Origin: Leptotrichia sp. oral taxon 221
Lineage (GTDB): Bacteria > Fusobacteriota > Fusobacteriia > Fusobacteriales > Leptotrichiaceae
Length of the DNA: 64,000 nucleotides
Reading direction: 5' to 3'
NCBI RefSeq assembly: GCF_018128245.1
Contig: NZ_CP072378.1
Span: 1,974,191 to 2,038,190, forward strand
The position numbers and the translations under genes were made by a program. This document shows, piece by piece, positions 53,163 to 62,200 of this stretch. The notes beneath the pieces were generated by a model, which worked only from the letters and a program-made list of their open reading frames with translations, had not been told where the DNA came from and made no database searches. Positions within the stretch are counted from its first letter, which is position 1; each line of letters starts with the position of its first letter.

Positions 53163-54026
53163 TTAATAACAATCCCAATTGTAGAGAATTTCTGTAAAGT
53201 CTTTGTTTTTCAACTTTTCACGATTTATGAAAAAATTTAATACTCCAGCATCTCCAATGCAAACTTTCCATTTTTTCGTATTTTCATCATATTCACTGTC
53301 CAATTGAAATAGTACCGTATCATATTTTTTATATTTTTCTTCAAATTCTCTCGGATCACTCTGTGTAAAAAATGCAAATCCATCACATTGTGAATGAGGT
53401 TCTTCTGAATATTCCATTTCAATATTCAATATTTTACGATAAAGCCAATCTTCTTGATGTCTCTCCAACTTTTTCTCTTTACAAAGTTTATCAAACACAC
53501 TATAAATTGCCTCTTCAAATCTTTCCTTCTCTGTTCGTAGCTCAAACTCTATTTTATAACTTTCATTATTGTTTGTAAGAAAACTTTCCTCATAATTATG
53601 CGGTTTATAAATGTTTTCAAGCTCTTTTTCATCATAAAATTCTTTAATCTCATCGTAATAAATCACACGAAAAGTATCTTGAACTGTCGGACTATCAAAA
53701 TCAAGTCCAAACATAGCATCATCGTCATCAAATACAAAAAACTGTAAAATTCCCTTTTGGGGAAAATCCTTAAGTCCCTTCAAATCCTCGCAATTAATCT
53801 GTGCAATCATCAGCATTTCTTCACCATTAGGTGCTTTTGGAAATTCTGCTCCTTTTGGAAGATATGGCAATCCCACAATTTTACTGTCTGTTATTTTCAA
53901 CTCATCTTCTACCAGCTTTATTTTTGCAAAAGTTTTAGTTGGTGAATTTTTTTCATAATCTTCACGAATTTCTTCGTAAAATTTTTGCACATACTCATCA
54001 TCAATTTTGATTTCTTTATCATCCAT
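53163..54026 (-). CDS. DUF1963 (YwqG-like) protein
   Basis: A 287-residue acidic soluble protein of the DUF1963/YwqG family, whose function is unknown. Family segments: SKIVGLPYLPKGAEFPKAPNG near residue 50, LMIAQINCEDLKGL, LQFFVFDDDDAMFGLDF near 100, SQCDGFAFFTQSDPRE near 215 and LFQLDSEYDE. I chose the ATG at 54026 with GGAG eight bases upstream. It is inserted between pheS and pheT, which are normally adjacent; it is probably a passenger and not part of the ligase. Confidence 0.85.
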   Translation of the reverse strand: MDDKEIKIDDEYVQKFYEEIREDYEKNSPTKTFAKIKLVEDELKITDSKIVGLPYLPKGAEFPKAPNGEEMLMIAQINCEDLKGLKDFPQKGILQFFVFDDDDAMFGLDFDSPTVQDTFRVIYYDEIKEFYDEKELENIYKPHNYEESFLTNNNESYKIEFELRTEKERFEEAIYSVFDKLCKEKKLERHQEDWLYRKILNIEMEYSEEPHSQCDGFAFFTQSDPREFEEKYKKYDTVLFQLDSEYDENTKKWKVCIGDAGVLNFFINREKLKNKDFTEILYNWDCY

Positions 54027-54112
54027 TTTTAACACTCCAATTGATTTTTTCTATTCTACATTCAAATAAATTTTCCATCAAAAATTTTAGCTAAAAATAC
54101 TATTATAAACTA

Positions 54113-55132
54113 TTAGAACTGATCCAAAAATCTCTCATCATTTTCAAAAAATGCTCTTAAGTCATCAATTCCATATTTTAACATCGTAATTCTTTCAAGT
54201 CCCAATCCAAATGCAAATCCTTGATATTTTTGTGGGTCAATTCCAACACCTGAAAGCACTTTTGGATTTACCATTCCACTTCCAAGAATTTCAAGCCATC
54301 CTGTCCCTTTACAAACTCTACATCCTTCACCTTTACAAACTCCACATTCTACGTCCATTTCTGCAGAAGGTTCTGTAAATGGGAAAAAGTGTGGTCTAAA
54401 TCTTACTCTTCTGTCTTCTCCAAATATTTTCTTTACAATATTTTCCAAAATCGCTTTAAAATTAGCAAAAGAAACATTTTCTCCAACCATAAGTCCTTCC
54501 ATTTGGTGAAACATTGGTGTATGCGATACATCGTAGTCTGGACGGTAAACTTTTCCAATCGAAATCATTCTAAATGGTGGTTTTCTGTCTTCCATGTATC
54601 TAATTTGCATTCCAGAAGTTTGCGTTCTCAATACAACTTCATTTTCTTTAATATAGAATGTATCAGTAATTTCCCTCGATGGATGTGTTTTTGGAATATT
54701 TAATGCATCAAAATTATATTTTACATACTCAACTTCAGGTCCATCAACAATGTCAAATCCCATAGAAGAAACAATATCTTTAATTTCCATAACTGTTTTA
54801 GTAAGTGGATGAAGCGATCCAACATTAGCTTTTCTTCCCGGCAAAGTCACATCTATTGTTTCATTTTTCAATCTTTCCTGTTTAGCAATTTCCTTCAAGC
54901 CAGTTGTAGTTTCATCAAATTTCGCCAACAACACATTTTTTATTTCATTCGTAGTTTTTCCAAACTCAGCTCTTTTCTCAGCAGCAATATTTCCCATTTC
55001 CTTCATTATCGCCGTAAATTCCCCTTTTTTCCCTAGGATTTTTACTCTCAATTCATTCAATTCCTCAAGATTTCCAACTTTATCAAGTTTTTCTAACACT
55101 TCTTCTCTCAAGTGTGCTAATTTTTCTAACAT
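54113..55132 (-). CDS. pheS: phenylalanine--tRNA ligase alpha subunit
   Basis: Catalytic alpha chain of PheRS, 339 residues. It has the N-terminal coiled-coil arm (about 1-90), GSLHPLTKTV, HPSREITDTFY, the class II motif 2 region IGKVYRPDYDVSHTPMFHQMEGL (in parts) and motif 3 FGLGLERITMLKYG near the end. A cysteine-rich loop CGVCKGEGCRVCKGTGW (about 265-285) is seen in many PheS of this type and may bind zinc. AGGAGG upstream; its own extended -10 promoter lies behind mnmG. Confidence 0.97.
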   Translation of the reverse strand: MLEKLAHLREEVLEKLDKVGNLEELNELRVKILGKKGEFTAIMKEMGNIAAEKRAEFGKTTNEIKNVLLAKFDETTTGLKEIAKQERLKNETIDVTLPGRKANVGSLHPLTKTVMEIKDIVSSMGFDIVDGPEVEYVKYNFDALNIPKTHPSREITDTFYIKENEVVLRTQTSGMQIRYMEDRKPPFRMISIGKVYRPDYDVSHTPMFHQMEGLMVGENVSFANFKAILENIVKKIFGEDRRVRFRPHFFPFTEPSAEMDVECGVCKGEGCRVCKGTGWLEILGSGMVNPKVLSGVGIDPQKYQGFAFGLGLERITMLKYGIDDLRAFFENDERFLDQF

Positions 55133-55195
55133 TTTTCCTCCTATTTATTTTACTTTCTTTATCTAATAAAAACTTTATCAAATCTAAATCATTTT

Positions 55196-55204
55196 ATTAT
55201 AACA
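55196..55204 (-). promoter_or_regulatory. extended -10 promoter of pheS
   Basis: Minus-strand TGT TATAAT (TATAAT at 55196-55201), about 65 bp before the pheS ATG and only a few bases beyond the mnmG stop. Confidence 0.5.
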
Positions 55205-55208
55205 CAAA

Positions 55209-57089
55209 TTATTTTAATAAAGCAATTAACAACGCAATATCGTTATAAGTCACTCCACTTATTCTGCTCGCTTGACCTATTGTTCTTGGCTTTCCATAAA
55301 CAAGTCCCGAAATAGCGATATTACTCAATCCTTGTACTTTTTCATAATCAAAATCTTCTGGAATAATCATTTCTTCCAATTTTTTAAATTTCTCAATTTG
55401 TGCTTTTTCACGCTCAATAAAAACCCTATATTTTGCTTCAATTTCAACTTGCTCTTTCGCCAACGAATCTAATTCAACCGTTTCCACAAATTCCGACAAA
55501 TTATCATAGTTTATCTCTTTTCTCGCCAAAAATTCAAATGCCGAAACTGGATTATTCGCCCCCGTTTTCACAAATTCCTCATTATTTTTCTCTGCATACT
55601 CTTTCCCAAGCAAAAATAATTTCTCATTTGTTTCCTTCGTTGGATAAACCGTAATTCCCTTCAATCTCTCAATCTCTTTATCCATTTCTTTTTTCGCATT
55701 TTCAAGCTCATTCAATTTCTCTTCACTCAAAAGCCCAATTTCTTTAGCTTTATCGAATAATCTAATAAAAATATTGTCTTGTCTTAATGTTAATCTGTAC
55801 TCCGCTCTTGAAGGCAACACTCTATAAGGCTCTGGCGTCTTTTTATTAATAATATCATCAATCAAAACTCCAATGTAACCTTCACTTCTATCAATCACAA
55901 TTTGCTCTTTCCCTAATATTTTTCTAGCAGCATTCACACCTGCGATAAATCCTTGACAAGCCGCTTCCTCATATCCACTTGTTCCATTAATCGTACCAGC
56001 CGTATAAATTCCTTTAATCACTTTAGATTCCAAAGTCAAATTTAATTGATGAGCAGGAATAAAATTATATTCTATCGCATATCCATGTCTCACAATCTTT
56101 GCATTTTCAAGTCCAGTTATCGTTTTTAACATCGCTTCCTGTGCAAATGGCGGCATCGCAGTCGTAAACCCGTTAATATACACTTCATCCGATTCAACTG
56201 ATTCTTGCTCCAAGAAAATTTGATGATTTGTCTTTTCAGGAAAATTCATTATTTTTCTGTCAAGCGACGGACAATGTCGAGGACCTTTTGTACTAACAAT
56301 CCCAGTAACAATCGGTGAATATTGCAACATCTCCTTACCAACTCTTATCGTTTCTTCAGTCGTAAATGTCAACCAAGTCGGCAATGTCTGATTATACTCT
56401 TTTTTCGTTTCATATGAAAAATATCTAGGATTTTTTTCACCTTTTAATTCCTCCATTTTTGAGAAATCTATTGAATTTTTAGCAATTCTCGGAGGTGTTG
56501 CTGTTTGGTATCTATCTATCTCAAATCCCAATTCTTCTAATCTATCCGATAATTTGTCACTTGCTGGTTCTCCTTGACGTCCTGCCGAATATTTCACATC
56601 CCCAATTATATACTGCCCTTTCAAAAAAGTTCCAGTACACAAAATAACCGCTTTTGCTCCGTATTTTACTCCTAAATTATCTTCTATCCCTTTTATCTCA
56701 CCATTTTCCACGATTAAATCGCTCACAATTCCTTGAACAATTTCTAAATTTTCTTGATGCTCAACGATTTCTCTCATTTTAATTCTATACCAATATTTAT
56801 CAGCCTGTGCCCTAGTTATTCTCGACGCCAGACCTTTCGTATGATTCAAATTCTTCAATTGCAAGTTATATCTGTCAATATGCCTAGCCATTTCTCCGCC
56901 TAACATTCCCAATTCTGAAACCAAATGGCTTTTCCCTGGTCCTCCAACTGAAGGATTACAAGACATCATTGCAATACTATCTAAATATATCGTAAACAAC
57001 GCTGTTTTCAAGCCTTGACGAGCTGAAGCTAAAGCTGCCTCTACTCCTGCATGTCCTCCTCCAACTACTATCACATCATAATTTTTCAT
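55209..57089 (-). CDS. mnmG: tRNA uridine 5-carboxymethylaminomethyl modification enzyme
   Basis: MnmG (GidA) works with MnmE to modify wobble U34 of several tRNAs. The 626-residue flavoprotein begins VIVVGGGHAGVEAALASARQG (FAD), followed by MMSCNPSVGGPGKSHLVSE-like segment near residue 45, GTFLKGQYIIGDVKYSAGR near 150, NGTSGYEEAACQGFIAGVNA near 365 and the C-terminal helical domain ending NIAISGLVYGKPRTIGQASR with SGVTYNDIALL. Complete and typical. Genes upstream of it on the same strand run back to recF and dnaA, an origin-linked neighbourhood seen in many bacteria. Confidence 0.97.
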   Translation of the reverse strand: MKNYDVIVVGGGHAGVEAALASARQGLKTALFTIYLDSIAMMSCNPSVGGPGKSHLVSELGMLGGEMARHIDRYNLQLKNLNHTKGLASRITRAQADKYWYRIKMREIVEHQENLEIVQGIVSDLIVENGEIKGIEDNLGVKYGAKAVILCTGTFLKGQYIIGDVKYSAGRQGEPASDKLSDRLEELGFEIDRYQTATPPRIAKNSIDFSKMEELKGEKNPRYFSYETKKEYNQTLPTWLTFTTEETIRVGKEMLQYSPIVTGIVSTKGPRHCPSLDRKIMNFPEKTNHQIFLEQESVESDEVYINGFTTAMPPFAQEAMLKTITGLENAKIVRHGYAIEYNFIPAHQLNLTLESKVIKGIYTAGTINGTSGYEEAACQGFIAGVNAARKILGKEQIVIDRSEGYIGVLIDDIINKKTPEPYRVLPSRAEYRLTLRQDNIFIRLFDKAKEIGLLSEEKLNELENAKKEMDKEIERLKGITVYPTKETNEKLFLLGKEYAEKNNEEFVKTGANNPVSAFEFLARKEINYDNLSEFVETVELDSLAKEQVEIEAKYRVFIEREKAQIEKFKKLEEMIIPEDFDYEKVQGLSNIAISGLVYGKPRTIGQASRISGVTYNDIALLIALLK

Positions 57090-57125
57090 TTTTTCTATTT
57101 TTCCTCACTTTCTTTGAGAATCCTC

Positions 57126-57932
57126 TTATTTTTTCAACATTCTTCTAAACGGTCTCGTGCTATCTTTTATAAACACTCTAAATTTATGTTTCTTAATAAA
57201 ATGATACAATTTTTTAAAAACTTCCTCTTCTGTGTATCTCGTACAAAATTCCGAATACGCCTTTGAAAATTTCCTTGCAAAAACTTCTTCTTCCATCATT
57301 TTAGAAACATTTTCCATTCGTGTCGTCAAACTTAATTTCGTATTAAAACTCATTCTATTCAAATCTACCAAATAAAACTCATATTTATCTCCATCTTTTT
57401 TTATCAAGACATTCCCTGGCGAATAATCATCAAATTTTACACCACTTTCATGCAATTTTACTGTGAATTTTGCAAATTGCCTAATCACTTCATCTCTATA
57501 AGGCATCTGTTTTTCCATTTCCTCGTCTGAAAGTCCAAAATCATTCCACAAAACTTCCCGACAAGTAAAATCATATTTCAATTCTTCGCTCAAATAAAAA
57601 CTTCTTTTATCTTCACCAAAATCATCAAAATACGCAATCGGTTCTGGTGTCTGTATCCCTAATTCAAGCAATTTATTCCCATACTCATAGGATCTTCTAG
57701 CCTTAGAACCTTTCCCATATTTATAAATCAATTGCGAAAAAAATCCTTTTTTCTTAAATTTTTTTACATTTACTTCTTTTTCTTCGCCATTATTCTTAAT
57801 CTTTATCCTCTTTATCTCATTTCTTCCTGGCTCGACAACATAACTTCCCAATTTATCAAAATTTTTCAACATTTCAATCAAAACATTTTTATCATAATTT
57901 TTATTTATTTCGTAATTTTTATTTTTTTTCAT
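57126..57932 (-). CDS. InaA/LPS-kinase-like (KdkA/RfaP family) protein
   Basis: A 268-residue protein-kinase-fold protein similar to lipopolysaccharide kinases that phosphorylate Kdo or heptose of the LPS core. Visible: KKFKKKGFFSQLIYKYGKGSKARRSYEYG (nucleotide-binding region, with basic residues), LELGIQTPEPIAYFD, and the catalytic loop HESGVKFDDYSPGNVLI near 165, in which the usual HxD is FDD, followed by EFYLVDLNRM carrying the metal-binding Asp. Its ATG abuts the TPR gene stop. AAGGAG ribosome site. Substrate is inferred from the family; LPS core phosphorylation is the best guess. Confidence 0.78.
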   Translation of the reverse strand: MKKNKNYEINKNYDKNVLIEMLKNFDKLGSYVVEPGRNEIKRIKIKNNGEEKEVNVKKFKKKGFFSQLIYKYGKGSKARRSYEYGNKLLELGIQTPEPIAYFDDFGEDKRSFYLSEELKYDFTCREVLWNDFGLSDEEMEKQMPYRDEVIRQFAKFTVKLHESGVKFDDYSPGNVLIKKDGDKYEFYLVDLNRMSFNTKLSLTTRMENVSKMMEEEVFARKFSKAYSEFCTRYTEEEVFKKLYHFIKKHKFRVFIKDSTRPFRRMLKK

Positions 57933-59048
57933 TTAACTCCTTCGCTTTCCTTCAAAAAGCACATCTGCTATACTCGTTTCTTCATCTTGTTCTAACTGTA
58001 AATTATTTTCTTTCTCTTTTTCCATCGTTTCTTTTTTTCTTTTTTCTTCCATCTTTTTCAAACGACCATACTTTCTCTTCAAAGACATTATTCTATTTCT
58101 AGTAGCCTTTATTTTTTCAACATCATCTGTGTAGTTACTCGCTTTATAAATATAGTCCAATGCCTCATCATATTTATGTTGCAATTCCATAACATACGCA
58201 TAATTAAAGTACCCTCTTGGATTTTCTGGAGACAACATAATCAATTTTTCGCAAACTCTTTCAGCTCTTTTAAAGTCCTTTATTTCCAATGAAAAACGAC
58301 CTTCTATATCCAAATATTTTTTTCTTCCATCACTTGAATTTTTATAATTTACTATTAATAATTCAATTTCATCGTATCTCTTTTCAGATATTAGCAAACT
58401 ATAAAAATTTTCAAAAATATAATCTGGAGTATCTTCATAATTTATCGAGATATTGTAATAATGAATTGCTTCATCTATTTTTCCAGCTCTTGCCATTACA
58501 TCTCCCATTCGCATGTAAAGATAATACTCCTCAACATTGTTGCCTTCTGCTTTTACCCTATCTTCATATATTTCTAAAGCTCCTTTATAATCTCCCATTT
58601 CAGCCAAGTACTCAGCTTTTGCCATATATCCTTCTGACTTTTCTGGCTCAAGTTTTATCGCTTCATCAATTGTTTCCAACGCCTTTTTCCAAAAATTTAA
58701 TTCAGTATAACAAATTCCCAAATTTAACAAAACATGATAATTTTTCTCTATTTCAAGAAATTCTTTATAATAAAAACTTGCTTTTTTATTTTTTCCAATT
58801 GATTGATACAAAAGACCCATAGAAAATATAACGTCTAGATTTTTATCGAATTTTTCGTAGGCTTCCTCACAATATTCCATTGCCAGCTCATAATTTTCCA
58901 TTCTTAAATAAATTCTTATCAACATTAAAAATGCTTCTAAATTATATCTATCTATCTCTAAAATCGTTTCTAAATAAATCACTGCATCCTTTATTTTTTC
59001 ATCTTGAACCGCTTTCCAAGCCTCTTCCAATAACTCTTCTACATTCAT
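57933..59048 (-). CDS. TPR-repeat protein
   Basis: A 371-residue cytoplasmic protein of tandem 34-residue tetratricopeptide repeats, at least eight: clear copies start near DAVIYLETILEIDRYNLEAF, ELAMEYCEEAYEKFDKNLDV, KASFYYKEFLEIEKNYHVLL, KALETIDEAIKLEPEKSEGY and EAIHYYNISINYEDTPDYIF. The C-terminus is a charged coiled coil rich in Lys and Glu. I used the ATG at 59048 with GAAAGG upstream rather than an earlier one. It lies directly before the LPS-kinase-like gene (no gap). Likely a protein-protein scaffold; partner unknown. Confidence 0.85.
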   Translation of the reverse strand: MNVEELLEEAWKAVQDEKIKDAVIYLETILEIDRYNLEAFLMLIRIYLRMENYELAMEYCEEAYEKFDKNLDVIFSMGLLYQSIGKNKKASFYYKEFLEIEKNYHVLLNLGICYTELNFWKKALETIDEAIKLEPEKSEGYMAKAEYLAEMGDYKGALEIYEDRVKAEGNNVEEYYLYMRMGDVMARAGKIDEAIHYYNISINYEDTPDYIFENFYSLLISEKRYDEIELLIVNYKNSSDGRKKYLDIEGRFSLEIKDFKRAERVCEKLIMLSPENPRGYFNYAYVMELQHKYDEALDYIYKASNYTDDVEKIKATRNRIMSLKRKYGRLKKMEEKRKKETMEKEKENNLQLEQDEETSIADVLFEGKRRS

Positions 59049-59108
59049 TATAATTTTACCTTTCTTGTATTTATTTATCCCTTTTTCAACACTTTTCACA
59101 TATCTTAC

Positions 59109-59137
59109 ATTATACAAAAAAATATATTATAAGTCTA
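59109..59137 (-). promoter_or_regulatory. predicted promoter of the TPR-kinase-mnmG genes
   Basis: Minus-strand TAGACT (59132-59137), 17 bp, TATAAT (59109-59114), about 60 bp before the chosen TPR start. Confidence 0.5.
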
Positions 59138-59144
59138 TTTTTAT

Positions 59145-60188
59145 TTATTTCCCAAAATCTTTTCTCTTAAAACTTAATTCTTTATTCAAACGCTTCAAAA
59201 CTTTTTTTTGCTCAATAGCCAAAACATCTTTATCATCTGAACCAATTTTGTAATAAACATAATTTTTTATAAAATCTGAAATTGCCTTTCTTGCCTCTAA
59301 TTTTATCTCATATTTATAATCTTCACTACACTTTATCTCCTCATCCTTCTCCAAACAAAAATAAAGCATATCCTCATACACTTCCTGTGCCAACTTGTCC
59401 CTAACCCTATAATACGTCGAAGCATCTAGATTTGTAATCTTTATAGCCCTTTTTTCACTAACAAATGGCTCCCGTTGTATCAATCTTACCATTTTTCGAA
59501 ATTTATCTTCCTCTTTTTTCCCATAACATTCGTAACATATTCTTTCATTCTTATAAGGCAAAAATATTTTTCCACATTCTTCACATTGCTGATACCCATT
59601 TGCCAACAAATATTTATCTTTTTTTCTTCGATTTATGGCAATTTCTTCCAACTTCTGAGCATACTCCACATATTTCATTTTACCAAGACTCTCATAAATC
59701 TCTTCCAATTCCTCGTCAGTCAAACTAATATCTTCCCATCTAACCTTTTCCATCTTTTTCAAATTCTCTTCAAAATCTTTTTTCTTAAATCTTTTCGGAA
59801 TCTGATTAACTGGAACATCTCCTCTTATTTCATCATTTTCAATTAACTCATCTAACAATCCTCTATGAATCTTGTAATTTAGCTTTCTCAAATCAATGCT
59901 CTCAATCGCTTCCATCCCCAAAAATTTATTCGTCTTTTCTTTTATAACATTCAAATACGTGCTCATCATATGATAAAGTGTCGTATCATTCGTATTTATC
60001 TGCAAAACTTTTTTAAATAAATTTTTCGGATTAGATTTTTCTGCAAGAGGTTTTCCCACAATTTTTTCCCAATTTTTCTTAATTTTCCACAATAAATATT
60101 TTTCATTCCTAAATATAAACGATTTCGCTTCATACGAATTTTTAACCAAACTTTTTAAATTTTGTACTTTTTTTGATTGCTCACTCAT
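59145..60188 (-). CDS. DUF721/DciA-like protein with a zinc-finger C-terminal extension
   Basis: A 347-residue protein whose first ~110 residues match the DUF721 (DciA) pattern: LKSLVKNSY, LLWKIKKNWEKIVGKPLAEKS, and LQINTNDTTLYHMMSTYLNVI. DciA is the ancestral loader of the DnaB replicative helicase. Typical DciA is about 150-190 residues; this one has a long extension containing a four-cysteine zinc ribbon, CEECGKIFLPYKNERICYEC (about 220-240), and a helical C-terminus. It overlaps recF by 8 bp. DUF721 beside dnaA/recF is also seen in Actinobacteria, which supports a replication role. Confidence 0.72.
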   Translation of the reverse strand: MSEQSKKVQNLKSLVKNSYEAKSFIFRNEKYLLWKIKKNWEKIVGKPLAEKSNPKNLFKKVLQINTNDTTLYHMMSTYLNVIKEKTNKFLGMEAIESIDLRKLNYKIHRGLLDELIENDEIRGDVPVNQIPKRFKKKDFEENLKKMEKVRWEDISLTDEELEEIYESLGKMKYVEYAQKLEEIAINRRKKDKYLLANGYQQCEECGKIFLPYKNERICYECYGKKEEDKFRKMVRLIQREPFVSEKRAIKITNLDASTYYRVRDKLAQEVYEDMLYFCLEKDEEIKCSEDYKYEIKLEARKAISDFIKNYVYYKIGSDDKDVLAIEQKKVLKRLNKELSFKRKDFGK

Positions 60189-61272
60189 CCAAAATCACAT
60201 CCCCTCCATCTACAATTATTTTTTTCCCTGAAATTTTCAAATCTTCAGTTGAAGTCATAAAACACTGTATTTTCTTATTACGAAAGTACTCCAAAATACT
60301 ATTTTTCCTAATCTCATCAAAATACGATGCAATATCATCCATCAAAAAAATCGGATATTCATTTTTTTCCTTCAATAAAATATCAATCTCTGACACCTTC
60401 AATGAGAAAATTATTGATTTCTTTTCCCCTTGTGACGAAAACGATTTTGCATTTTTCCCATTTAATTCAAATACAAAATCATCTTTTTGTGGACCAATCA
60501 AACTATATCCTTGTAGTTTCTCTCTTTCCACCTTCCTTTTACACAATCTTTCAAATATTTCCGTCAATTCTTCCTTCGTCTTTTTTTCAACCTCTCCCAA
60601 AAAACAATCATACTTCAATTTTAATTCTGATTTTTCATCAAATAATTTTCGATAATTCAAATTTAACAAAATTGACAATTTTTTTATAAATTCTCGTCTG
60701 TGGATAATTATTTTTACCCCTTCTTCTATAAATCTTTCATTATAAATTTTATAAATTTCTTCTCCTGTCTCTTTCGCCTTTATCATTTTATTCCGTATTC
60801 TCAATATTTTCTCAAAATTAACAATCGCTTCCAAATAATCTCTTCTCGCCTGTGAAATTTCATAATTAAAAAATCCTCTCCGAACCCCTGGATTTCCCAT
60901 AATTATCTCAATATCCTCAGGAATAAACGAAATTATATTTAATTTTCCCACATATTCAATATATTTATCTTTATTTCTATTGATATAAAACGTCTTTTTG
61001 TCCTCATTCAAATCAATCGCCAATGAATTTTCATCTCCGTTTTTGTCAATATATTTTCCAAATACAATAATTCTATTCGTATTATATTTCAACATTTCCT
61101 TTATCTTTTTCGTCCTAAAACTTTTCCCCGTAGCCAAAAAATGAACAGCTTCAATCAACGATGTTTTCCCCTGTCCATTCTTTCCGTATATTAAATTAAA
61201 ATACCTATCCAGCTCAATTCTCTTGTCATTCAAACAACGAAAATTATTAAAATTTATCTGACTCAAATACAT
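60181..61272 (-). CDS. recF: DNA replication and repair protein RecF
   Basis: ATPase that helps load RecA at single-strand gaps. 363 residues. Walker A is IYGKNGQGKTSLIEAV near residue 30, preceded by INFNNFRCL; the ABC-type signature is SFSSQGEKKSIIFSLK near 290; Walker B is FLMDDIASYFDE near 320. All normal for RecF. A perfect TGTGGATAA (60699-60707) lies inside the gene. It overlaps the DciA-like gene and follows the S4-domain gene by about 57 bp. Confidence 0.96.
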   Translation of the reverse strand: MYLSQINFNNFRCLNDKRIELDRYFNLIYGKNGQGKTSLIEAVHFLATGKSFRTKKIKEMLKYNTNRIIVFGKYIDKNGDENSLAIDLNEDKKTFYINRNKDKYIEYVGKLNIISFIPEDIEIIMGNPGVRRGFFNYEISQARRDYLEAIVNFEKILRIRNKMIKAKETGEEIYKIYNERFIEEGVKIIIHRREFIKKLSILLNLNYRKLFDEKSELKLKYDCFLGEVEKKTKEELTEIFERLCKRKVEREKLQGYSLIGPQKDDFVFELNGKNAKSFSSQGEKKSIIFSLKVSEIDILLKEKNEYPIFLMDDIASYFDEIRKNSILEYFRNKKIQCFMTSTEDLKISGKKIIVDGGDVILDE

Positions 61273-61329
61273 TTTTTCCTCTTTTTATAGTTAAAATTTT
61301 TTTTCTTTCAACAATATTTTTAAAACTGC

Positions 61330-61569
61330 CTATTTTTGCACCTTAACCGTGATTTTTTCACCATTAAATTCAACAATATCTCCCTCATGGATTTTTTTTC
61401 CACGTCTCAATTCAACTTCTCCGTTAACCTTCACATCTCCATTCAATATAAACATTTTTGCTTCCGAACCACTTCCTGTCAAATTTGTCCACTTCAACAA
61501 TTGATCCAATTTTATAAAATCTGTTTTAATCTCCACTATTTCTACGTTTTCAGCTATTTTTTTATCCAT
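61330..61569 (-). CDS. yaaA: S4-domain RNA-binding protein (YaaA/RlbA type)
   Basis: A 79-residue protein carrying a single S4 domain: FIKLDQLLKWTNLTGSGSEA, KMFILNGDVKVNGEVELRRGKKI and VEFNGEKITV. Small S4 proteins of this type sit between dnaN or dnaA and recF in many Firmicutes (B. subtilis YaaA). The ATG at 61569 has GGAG six bases before it. It is the first gene after the downstream DnaA-box field. dnaN is not in this window. Confidence 0.88.
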   Translation of the reverse strand: MDKKIAENVEIVEIKTDFIKLDQLLKWTNLTGSGSEAKMFILNGDVKVNGEVELRRGKKIHEGDIVEFNGEKITVKVQK

Positions 61570-61634
61570 TTTTCTCTCCAATCTCTTATTTCAATTATAT
61601 ATTTTATTAATGTTTAATTTTTTAAAATTTCCAC

Positions 61635-62181
61635 TGTGGAAAACTCTAATTAAAAGTTTTCCACATCTTTTCCACAATTCTCCTCAAATCCTTTATTTAT
61701 CTAGCTTCTAATTTCCACATCTTTTCCACATTCATATGTGGATAACTTTTTAACTAATGTGGATAACTTGAGTTTCCCACATTAAAAATTAAATTTTATA
61801 AATTTTTTATTAATATATATTTAACTATTTTTAACAATCCACATTTTGTGGAAAACTTATGTGGATAACTATGTGGAAAACTATTCAAAATATATTTTTT
61901 CCACATTTATATTTTACTAAATTTCATTTTTATTAATATTTATCATATTTTCAAGGATTGTTAGTTCATATATCAAATGTGGAAAACTTTCCACATTTTG
62001 TGGATAACTTTTTAAAGTTTTCCACAATCAATTTTGTTTTCTTATATTTTTAATTTTAAATTAATGATATTTTTATCATTTTTTTATGATTTTTTTTTCC
62101 ACATTCTCTTCATAGAAAATGTGGAAAACTTCTTTTAAATCCCTCATACTTTTCCACAAAGTTTTCCACATCTTTTCCACA
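61635..62181. other. replication origin, downstream DnaA-box field (between dnaA and yaaA)
   Basis: A non-coding stretch packed with DnaA-box-like sites in both orientations. By hand I count fourteen TTTTCCACA (for example 61657, 61668, 61722, 61897, 62018, 62150, 62162, 62173; reverse at 61635, 61847, 61872, 61978, 62120) and four TTATCCACA as TGTGGATAA at 61737, 61758, 61860 and 61999, plus one-mismatch copies. A/T-only runs at about 61791-61840 and 62041-62095 are candidate unwinding segments. With the second field upstream of dnaA this makes a two-part origin. Confidence 0.85.
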
Positions 62182-62200
62182 TTATTGTTAATAACTTTAT

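Noticed and set aside
57732-57995. Plus-strand hydrophobic ORF opposite the LPS-kinase-like gene
   Set aside because: Composition is the mirror of Lys/Asn-rich coding on the minus strand, with no ribosome site.
61620-62200. CRISPR array, because of many short repeats
   Set aside because: The repeats are 9-mers in both orientations with irregular spacing and match DnaA boxes; there are no 25-40 bp direct repeats or cas genes.
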